A stretch of DNA of 13,072 bases, taken from contig CAJMJM010000048.1 of the NCBI GenBank assembly GCA_905213725.1, forward strand, positions 1 through 13,072. The letters are read 5' to 3'. Positions within the stretch are counted from its first letter, which is position 1; each line of letters begins with the position of its first letter. A model generated the notes under the pieces. The model saw only the letters and a program-made list of their open reading frames with translations. It had not been told where the DNA came from and did not search any database. Below, piece by piece: positions 1 to 5,428 of this stretch. Made by a program: the position numbers and the translations under genes. Source of the DNA: Collinsella aerofaciens (GTDB lineage Bacteria > Actinomycetota > Coriobacteriia > Coriobacteriales > Coriobacteriaceae).

Positions 1-53
1 CCCCAAAACGCGACAACGTTTCGTACGTTCTTACCGTAGGCTGCCTAGCCCAT

Positions 54-668
54 ATGCTTACGGCACTCGACACGAAACTCAAGCTCGAATGGGAACCCGA
101 CGAGCGTCATGAACTCGAAAGCAAGCGGAACACCCTGCGCACCGCACTGTTCCTTCCGTTGGACGGCCTCAAGCGCTGCAACGTCGAGCTCAATACACAG
201 GCGCGGCAAAAGCCCGGGACCACGGGGCAGAAAACTCCAAGCCCCCATGCGGCCATCGTCGCCCGCAACCGATATAACCGCATGACCGCGCACTTTTCTG
301 CCGAGGGAGCAGCCATAAGGACGCTGATCGACCTGCTGTGCCTCCTGAGCATCAACGAGCTATTTGAGGGCTATCTCGCCCTTGTTCCCGCGACGGCACC
401 CAAGTCGGTAGCAAAGATCATCGAGACCTGCAGACGCCAGTTTGAGCGCCATCGCAATGGCAGCGAGATGAACGCCAGCATCGCGCAGTACTACGCGGCT
501 CATTACAAAAATGACGGATGTGCCCCTGTCGAGCATCAGCTGCGGCTCGCCTACACCACGCCCGCCGCAACGCTCTATCGCTTTGGAGCCCTTGGCGCTT
601 GCGAGCCGCACGAACAGGCAGCCTGCCCCACAACCGAGCTCGATCTCAGGCTCGGACGAACCCTGTAG
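54..668 (+). CDS. Hypothetical protein upstream of ClpP-like/VirD4-like pair
   Basis: I do not recognise this 204-residue protein. Codon use is strongly GC-rich at third positions, as in neighbouring real genes, which supports coding. It is mostly charged and probably helical, with one hydrophobic stretch around residues 89-112 (rich in Leu/Ile, ending ELFEGYLALVP) that could be a buried helix rather than a membrane segment. The tail is low in complexity and Cys/Pro/Thr-rich. The ATG at 54 has no clear SD, and the same frame stays open without a stop back to base 3, so the gene may start outside the window and be 5' partial here. It lies 63 bases upstream of the ClpP-like gene on the same strand, so it is probably in one transcript with it and the VirD4-like gene. 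Function unknown. Confidence 0.6.
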   Translation: MLTALDTKLKLEWEPDERHELESKRNTLRTALFLPLDGLKRCNVELNTQARQKPGTTGQKTPSPHAAIVARNRYNRMTAHFSAEGAAIRTLIDLLCLLSINELFEGYLALVPATAPKSVAKIIETCRRQFERHRNGSEMNASIAQYYAAHYKNDGCAPVEHQLRLAYTTPAATLYRFGALGACEPHEQAACPTTELDLRLGRTL

Positions 669-731
669 CTCGCCAGCCCCTCCGCAGGCAACAATCCTAT
701 TCCACAACACAACCAACAGAAAGGAGTCCTC

Positions 732-1349
732 ATGGACACCAATCATTCCCCCATCATCAGCCCCCTCACCATGCGTGAATCCGCCCGAGGTATCACGCTC
801 ACCAGCATTTACGATGAGATGCTCGCCCGTCGCGAGCTCTCCGTCATGGGAAACATCGAAACCCCGATGGCCCACGACCTATGCCAGCAGATCCGCCTGC
901 TCGATGCCACCGACCCCAGCCGCCCCATCACCATATTTGTCGCCAGCGCCGGCGGAAGCGTGCGATCGGGTCTTGCGATCTATGACGCCATGCGCCTCGC
1001 ATCGTGCCCCATCCGCACCGTCTGCCTGGAATTCGCCGCGTCCATGGGCGCCGTGATCTTTATGGGCGGCGACGATCGCCGTATGGCGCCCCATGCAGAG
1101 CTCATGATTCACGACCCGCTGATCCCCCAGGGGGCAGGCGGCTCGGCACTTGCGCTGCAAGAAACCAGCCGGCGTCTCATGCAGACCCGCAAGACCCTCA
1201 CGCAAATCCTCTCGGACCGCAGCGGCCTCACGCCCAAGCGCATCCAGTCCCTCACTGCAAAAGACACCTACCTTTCGGCCGAGCGCGCCGTCGAGCTCGG
1301 CTTTGCCCACGAAATCCTCTCGACCACCAAGGAGGTCGCCCATGTCTAA
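732..1349 (+). CDS. ClpP-like serine peptidase (S14 family)
   Basis: This 205-residue protein matches ClpP over its full length. The Ser-His-Asp triad is visible: Ser104 in AASMGA, His127 in MIHDPL and Asp178 in AKDTYLSAERAVELG. The oxyanion/substrate-strand motif usually written NSPGG is ASAGG here (about residues 71-75). Family knowledge: ClpP forms a tetradecameric chamber that degrades proteins or peptides, usually fed by an AAA+ unfoldase. No Clp unfoldase is nearby. Divergence from housekeeping ClpP and linkage to a VirD4-type ATPase suggest an accessory paralogue from a mobile element, not the main cellular ClpP. The start is clear: SD AGAAAGGAG lies at about 719-727. Its last 8 bases overlap the next gene, so translation is probably coupled. 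Its target is unknown. Confidence 0.88.
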   Translation: MDTNHSPIISPLTMRESARGITLTSIYDEMLARRELSVMGNIETPMAHDLCQQIRLLDATDPSRPITIFVASAGGSVRSGLAIYDAMRLASCPIRTVCLEFAASMGAVIFMGGDDRRMAPHAELMIHDPLIPQGAGGSALALQETSRRLMQTRKTLTQILSDRSGLTPKRIQSLTAKDTYLSAERAVELGFAHEILSTTKEVAHV

Positions 1350-2646
1350 CCTCGCCAGCCGCCTCGCCGCATCTAAGTCCGCATCGTCCACCATCCTCGC
1401 CAAGGATCGAACGCTTTCCTGCGACACCCGCCAAACGGGACTCAACAACAACGCACTTGTGATCGGCCCCTCGGGAGCCGGCAAGACCCGAAACGTCCTC
1501 AAGCCCAACCTGCTGCAAATGAACGCAAGCTACATCGTGCTCGACACCAAAGGCACGCTCTGTCGCGAAGTGGGACCCGTGCTGGCAGCCCACGGTTACC
1601 GCGTGCAATGTCTCAACTTCGCCGACCTCAACACCGTCCCGGCCCTTGCGCCCGGCATCGAGCGCTGCGGCTACAACCCCCTGAGGCACATTCGCCGCAA
1701 GGCGGACGGCAGGCCCAACCAGCAGGACATCCTCTCGGTGGCAAAGGCCATCTGCCCCATCGAGGACAACAACCAGCCTTTTTGGGATCATGCGGCGGCA
1801 AACCTGCTGTCGTGTCTTATCGCCTACGTCACCGAACAGCTGCCCGCCGACGAGCAGACGATCAGCTCGGTCATCAAGCTGATCGAGCACCTGCAGGACG
1901 GTGCCACGGGTCGATTGTTTGACGACCTGATCACGACCGACCCCCAAAGCTATGCCCTCTCGCTATGGCGGCGCTACGCCATTACGCAAAATGCCGAGCG
2001 CATGCACGCGAGCATCGTCGGCATCCTTGCCGAAAAGGTCATGTGTCTGGGATTCGACGGTGCGGCACAGCTCTATCGTGAGTGCCATCAGGTGGACTTC
2101 GCTTCCATGGGACACACCCCCTGCGCCCTGTTTGTAACCGTGAGCGATATTGACCGCAATCTCGATCCGCTGACCGGCCTCTTTATTTCGCAGGCGTTTA
2201 TGGGCCTCATTCGTGAGGCCGATAGGCAGCCCGACGGCAGCCTGCCCGTGCCCGTGCGCTTTATGCTCGATGACTTCGCAAATCTGCAGATCCCCCAGAT
2301 CGACAACGTGCTCTCGATTATCCGAAGCCGCAACATCTGGGCAACGCTGCTGCTGCAGTCGACCAACCAGCTCGATGCGCTCTATGGCGAGGCACGCGCA
2401 CGCTCTATCATGGGCAACTGCGACACGCATCTGGTGCTGGCGTTCCAGGATCCCGAGAGTGCCCGGGTGTTTTCCGACCGCGCCAACGCGCTGCCCAGCA
2501 CGCTCATGGCGACGCCGATCGATCGCTCGTGGCTCTTTGTGCGCGGCCACACTCCCGAACAGGTCGAGCGCTTTAGGCTCGAAGACCATCCGCTCTACGG
2601 GGAGCTGCCCGAGGCGCAGCGAGGCCATGCGGAGGCCGAGCTCTAG
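1342..2646 (+). CDS. VirD4/TraG-type conjugative coupling ATPase, short soluble form
   Basis: 434 residues resembling the VirD4-like conjugal transfer proteins of Gram-positive integrative elements. Visible motifs are Walker A GPSGAGKT (residues 42-49), a VLDTKG segment just after it (about 66-71), the Walker B region FMLDDFANL (Asp310-Asp311), IIRSRN, LLLQSTNQLDALYG, and NCDTHLVLAF near the C-terminus. Coupling proteins pump relaxase-DNA complexes into a type IV secretion channel. Two oddities: there are no N-terminal membrane segments, and the usual Walker B LDEF is LDDF, with Asp replacing the catalytic Glu. ATG 1342 is chosen over upstream in-frame codons because AAGGAGG lies at 1329-1335, 6 bases ahead, and homology begins soon after it. 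The upstream in-frame sequence is the ClpP-like gene read in another frame. No relaxase or other transfer gene is in the window, so this may be a remnant. Confidence 0.85.
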   Translation: MSNLASRLAASKSASSTILAKDRTLSCDTRQTGLNNNALVIGPSGAGKTRNVLKPNLLQMNASYIVLDTKGTLCREVGPVLAAHGYRVQCLNFADLNTVPALAPGIERCGYNPLRHIRRKADGRPNQQDILSVAKAICPIEDNNQPFWDHAAANLLSCLIAYVTEQLPADEQTISSVIKLIEHLQDGATGRLFDDLITTDPQSYALSLWRRYAITQNAERMHASIVGILAEKVMCLGFDGAAQLYRECHQVDFASMGHTPCALFVTVSDIDRNLDPLTGLFISQAFMGLIREADRQPDGSLPVPVRFMLDDFANLQIPQIDNVLSIIRSRNIWATLLLQSTNQLDALYGEARARSIMGNCDTHLVLAFQDPESARVFSDRANALPSTLMATPIDRSWLFVRGHTPEQVERFRLEDHPLYGELPEAQRGHAEAEL

Positions 2647-2724
2647 ACGCAGGGCCCTCGCAGCACGCGACGCTCCGGCGAAGATCCTTAAAGGCCGTGC
2701 GCCCCGGGGCCACGGCAAAGCAAA

Positions 2725-2754
2725 GGGGCCCGCATCCGATGGGATACGGGCCCC
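2725..2754 (-). terminator. Intrinsic terminator of pgi
   Basis: A GGGGCCCG/CGGGCCCC 8-bp stem, one mismatch, then ATCC/GGAT around a GATG loop. On the minus strand it is followed by TTTGCTTT, and it begins 33 bases past the pgi stop. The plus-strand tail has no T-run, so it fits pgi best, although it may also block reading from the convergent VirD4-like gene. Confidence 0.8.
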
Positions 2755-2787
2755 TGGCTATAAGGCACGATGCGTTAACAGCAGCGA

Positions 2788-4482
2788 CTACTTGCGGTGC
2801 GCGCGATAGAACTCGATGAGCGCCTGGGTCGAAGCGTCCTGCTCGGCCTTGGCGGCATCATCGTGGAAGGCAGGGGTGATCTGCTTGGCAAGCTGCTTGC
2901 CCAGCTCAACGCCCCACTGGTCGTAGGAGTCGATGCCCCAGACCGTGCCCTCGACAAACGTGATGTGCTCGTACAGGGCGATGAGCTCGCCGAGCGCGAA
3001 CGGGGTCAGCGTGTCGCCGAAGATCGAGGTCGTCGGGCGGTTGCCCTCAAAGCAACGGGCCGGGACGATCTGCTCGGGCGTGCCCTCGGCACGGACCTCG
3101 TCGGCCGTCTTGCCAAAGGCGAGCGCCTTGGTCTGGGCCAGGAAGTTGCCCAGGAACAGCTCATGCACGTCCTGGCCGCTATCGGTCGCAGGGTTGGCGG
3201 TATTGGCAAAGGCGATGAAATCGGCCGGGACCACCACAGTGCCCTGGTGCAGCAGCTGGTAGAAGGCATGCTGGCCGTTGGTGCCGGGCTCGCCCCAGAA
3301 GATCTCACCGGTGTCGGAGGTCACAGCGCTGCCGTCCCAGCGGACATGCTTGCCGTTGGACTCCATGGTGAGCTGCTGCAGGTAGGCCGGGAAACGGTGC
3401 AGATACTGGCAGTACGGAAGCACGGCGTGGCTCTTGGAACCGAAGAAGTTGACGTACCAGACGTTGAGCAGGCCCATCAGCGCGACGGCGTTGTTCTCGA
3501 GCGGGGTGTTGCAGAAGTACTCGTCGATGGCATGGAAGCCCTCGAGGAACTGCTGGAAGCGCTCGGGGCCGAGCACGACGATCAGCGACAGGCCCACGGC
3601 GGAGTCGACGGAGTAGCGGCCGCCGACCCAGTTCCAGAAGCCGAAGGCGTTGGCGGGGTCGATGCCGAAGGCCTCGACCTTCTCGAGTGCGGTGGAAACG
3701 GCGACGAAGTGCTTTGCCACGGCCTCGGCGTTCTGCTCATCGGAGCCGTCGATGGCGCCCTGAGCCTTGAGCTGCTCGAGCATCCAGGTCTTGACTTCGC
3801 GGGCGTTGGTGAGGGTCTCGAGCGTGGTGAAGGTCTTGGAGACGATGATCACGAGCGTGGTCTCGGGATCCAAACCCTTGAGCTTCTCGGCCTGATCGTT
3901 GGGGTCGATGTTGGAGATGTAGCGGCAGTCGATACCGGCGTCGGCGTAGGGACGCAGGGCCTCGTAGGCCATGACCGGGCCCAGATCGGAGCCACCGATG
4001 CCGATGGACACCAGGTGCTCGATCTTCTTACCGCTTACGCCCTTCCACTCACCGGAGCGCACGCGCGCGGCGAAGGCATACATGCGGTCGAGGACCTCGT
4101 ACACGTCGGCGACGACATCCTGGCCGTCAACGATGAGCTGGCCCTTCTCGCTTGCCGGACGGCGAAGCGCGGTGTGCAGAACAGCGCGGTCCTCGGTGGT
4201 GTTGATGTGCTCGCCGGAGAACATGGCGTCGCGGCGCTCCTCGAGCTTCACCTCGCGGGCAAGATCGCACAGCAGCTTGACGGTCTCATCGGTCACCAGG
4301 TTCTTGGACAGGTCAAAGTGCAGGTCACCAGCGTCAAAGCTCAGCTTGTTCACACGCTCGGGATCGGCAGCGAACCAGGCCTTGAGGTCGATGCCCTCGG
4401 CCTCGAGCTTCTCCTGATGGGCCTCGAGCGCCTTCCAAGCGGCGGTCGACGTAGCGTCGATAGGTGCGGCAACAGTTGCCAT
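2788..4482 (-). CDS. pgi: Glucose-6-phosphate isomerase
   Basis: 564 residues, matching the long PGI type. The enzyme interconverts glucose 6-phosphate and fructose 6-phosphate in the cytoplasm, linking glycolysis, gluconeogenesis and the pentose phosphate route. Visible landmarks are IGIGGSDLGP (160-169), SKTFTTLET (215-223, phosphate site), GGRYS (287-291, first family signature), WGEPGTNGQH with catalytic Glu398, His440 in DVHELFLGNFLAQ, and Lys529 in DQWGVELGKQLAK. All expected catalytic residues are present and the protein looks complete. ATG 4482 is chosen because GGAGGA precedes it closely on the minus strand; an in-frame ATG 27 bases upstream lacks that support. The gene appears monocistronic, with its own terminator at 2725-2754. 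A possible -10 (TAGAAT, 4542-4547) has no convincing -35. Confidence 0.97.
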   Translation of the reverse strand: MATVAAPIDATSTAAWKALEAHQEKLEAEGIDLKAWFAADPERVNKLSFDAGDLHFDLSKNLVTDETVKLLCDLAREVKLEERRDAMFSGEHINTTEDRAVLHTALRRPASEKGQLIVDGQDVVADVYEVLDRMYAFAARVRSGEWKGVSGKKIEHLVSIGIGGSDLGPVMAYEALRPYADAGIDCRYISNIDPNDQAEKLKGLDPETTLVIIVSKTFTTLETLTNAREVKTWMLEQLKAQGAIDGSDEQNAEAVAKHFVAVSTALEKVEAFGIDPANAFGFWNWVGGRYSVDSAVGLSLIVVLGPERFQQFLEGFHAIDEYFCNTPLENNAVALMGLLNVWYVNFFGSKSHAVLPYCQYLHRFPAYLQQLTMESNGKHVRWDGSAVTSDTGEIFWGEPGTNGQHAFYQLLHQGTVVVPADFIAFANTANPATDSGQDVHELFLGNFLAQTKALAFGKTADEVRAEGTPEQIVPARCFEGNRPTTSIFGDTLTPFALGELIALYEHITFVEGTVWGIDSYDQWGVELGKQLAKQITPAFHDDAAKAEQDASTQALIEFYRAHRK

Positions 4483-4500
4483 AAAGTCCTCCTCAGCATA

Positions 4501-4524
4501 CGGGCGCACACCTCCATGCGCCCG
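4501..4524 (-). promoter_or_regulatory. Hairpin in the pgi leader with SD-like loop
   Basis: Perfect 8-bp arms CGGGCGCA and TGCGCCCG enclose an 8-base loop. On the pgi mRNA the loop reads TGGAGGTG, an SD-like sequence, about 20 bases upstream of the start codon and just upstream of the true SD. It could affect ribosome docking or mRNA stability. The structure is seen; any function is inference. Confidence 0.45.
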
Positions 4525-4605
4525 GATAATCAGATGCCCCTATTCTAGCGCAGGTCAAGACCGTAATCAGCGAGCGTTGCCAATCCGCCCCCAAACGGCG
4601 ACCGA

Positions 4606-4670
4606 CCAAAAAGGGACAGGTTAATTTTGGCAGGTCAAACGCTTTACCTACCAAAATTAACCTGTCCCTT
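4606..4670. repeat. REP-like palindromic repeat, also terminator-like on the minus strand
   Basis: The arms AAGGGACAGGTTAATTTTGG (4611-4630) and its exact complement (4651-4670) form a perfect 20-bp stem with a 20-base spacer that can pair further (AGGT/ACCT). The left side, CCAAAAAGGGACAGGTT, recurs exactly at 5340-5356. The form resembles repetitive extragenic palindromes mobilised by REP-associated tyrosine transposases; no such transposase is in the window. Read on the minus strand, the hairpin ends in TTTTT 11 bases past the stop of the dehydrogenase-like ORF, so it can also serve as that gene's intrinsic terminator. Confidence 0.8.
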
Positions 4671-4681
4671 CCTGGCAGATA

Positions 4682-5257
4682 TTAGGCCGCAGCGCAGACG
4701 CTACCGAGCAACTCACGCAAAGGAGACCCGATGCCCTCCAGCAGTTCGGGCGCGATAATGGCAAAAACGGGAACCTCGCCGGTGCCCACGACAGCAGGCA
4801 CCTTGCCCTCCGAGACAATGCATCCATAAGGCACAAAGCCGTCTTCGCCGGCATCGAGCGCCGCCATGCGACGCGCGAGCTCGCGCGCAAAGCCGGCAGT
4901 ATCGGCATCGCCAATCGCCAGGACAAAGTCCACGCCTTCGTCGGTCGCCAGGGCTACGGCCTCATCGACCAAATCGTCTCCCCCGTCGCCCCCGACCAAG
5001 CCGCAGCGAAAAAGCACGCGTTCGAGCAGAGCTCGATCAAGCGAGCCGAGCGCCGCCGAGACGAGCTCATCGTGCGTATGTTTGTCACCGCCCAACACGA
5101 CCAGCGCCTTGGTGCCACCGTAGTGAGCGACCAATCGTCCGCACCAGCGAGCCACGTCTCCATCCGCAACAAGGCGCGTCGGCATACCAAACCCATAATT
5201 GACCATCGTTTCCACAACCCTTCCGTGCGTATAGGCGGTATCGATCGTTAGGCTCAT
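4682..5257 (-). CDS. Half-length iron-containing alcohol dehydrogenase-like protein
   Basis: 191 residues resembling only the N-terminal nucleotide-binding half of the YqhD/butanol-dehydrogenase branch of iron-dependent alcohol dehydrogenases, which are usually about 390 residues. MVNYGFGMPTRL (from residue 18) matches the family's usual first residues, DFVLAIGDADTAGFA sits where the GGGS(V)xD motif belongs but is degenerate, and VPVFAIIAPELL matches the strand after the nucleotide domain. The C-terminal helical domain with the Asp and His metal ligands is absent, so dehydrogenase activity is unlikely. It may be a remnant or a repurposed nucleotide-binding domain. The outer ATG (5257) has no good SD; ATG 5206 fits the family N-terminus better and would give 174 residues. 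Repeat copies flank the ORF on both sides. Confidence 0.6.
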   Translation of the reverse strand: MSLTIDTAYTHGRVVETMVNYGFGMPTRLVADGDVARWCGRLVAHYGGTKALVVLGGDKHTHDELVSAALGSLDRALLERVLFRCGLVGGDGGDDLVDEAVALATDEGVDFVLAIGDADTAGFARELARRMAALDAGEDGFVPYGCIVSEGKVPAVVGTGEVPVFAIIAPELLEGIGSPLRELLGSVCAAA

Positions 5258-5339
5258 GCTACGAAGCGAGCTTTTCCGAGCTGTTTCGCGCTCTTTAGGG
5301 CTGCGTTAAAAACCCGATGCAGCCGCACGACCATACCCG

Positions 5340-5356
5340 CCAAAAAGGGACAGGTT
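5340..5356 (+). repeat. Second copy of the 17-base repeat core
   Basis: CCAAAAAGGGACAGGTT is identical to 4606-4622. Here it continues as TTGACGG instead of AATTTTGG and has no inverted partner nearby. It lies directly upstream of, and abuts, the -35 of the polymerase promoter. Confidence 0.75.
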
Positions 5357-5385
5357 TTGACGGTGTCTGGTCGAGCGGGTATTAT
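5357..5385 (+). promoter_or_regulatory. Sigma-70-type promoter of the polymerase/yolD-like operon
   Basis: TTGACG (5357-5362), a 17-base spacer and TATTAT (5380-5385) closely match the housekeeping consensus. The predicted start of transcription falls inside the SOS-type operator that follows, giving a leader of roughly 35-40 bases before GTG 5429. Confidence 0.7.
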
Positions 5386-5403
5386 CGAACAGGTATTCGA
5401 TAA
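5382..5403. promoter_or_regulatory. LexA (SOS) operator
   Basis: CGAACAGGTATTCG (5386-5399) fits the Gram-positive LexA/DinR consensus CGAACRNRYGTTCG at all but one position (A for G). It lies in a longer perfect inverted repeat: TTATCGAA and TTCGATAA, 8-bp arms around CAGGTA. It overlaps the -10 and the likely transcription start, the expected place for repression, and precedes an error-prone polymerase gene, a classic SOS target. Confidence 0.78.
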
Positions 5404-5428
5404 GAACATGTGTTTGATGGGAGGACGC

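Noticed and set aside
360..875. Minus-strand open frame across the first gene and the start of the ClpP-like gene
   Set aside because: It crosses the boundary of two plus-strand genes and has no motif or SD support.
1150..1341. N-terminal extension of the VirD4-like protein from an upstream in-frame ATG
   Set aside because: The extension is an Arg/Ser/Pro-rich read-through of the ClpP-like gene in another frame, and AAGGAGG marks ATG 1342.
2797..4548. Long (583-codon) open frame on the plus strand, opposite pgi
   Set aside because: High third-position GC in pgi removes stops from the opposite strand; the translation is a repetitive Gly/Val/Leu-rich sequence without recognisable motifs, whereas pgi carries all catalytic residues.
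4553..4558. TTGACC on the minus strand as the -35 of pgi
   Set aside because: It is only 5 bases from the TAGAAT -10-like site, and no good -10 exists 16-18 bases downstream.
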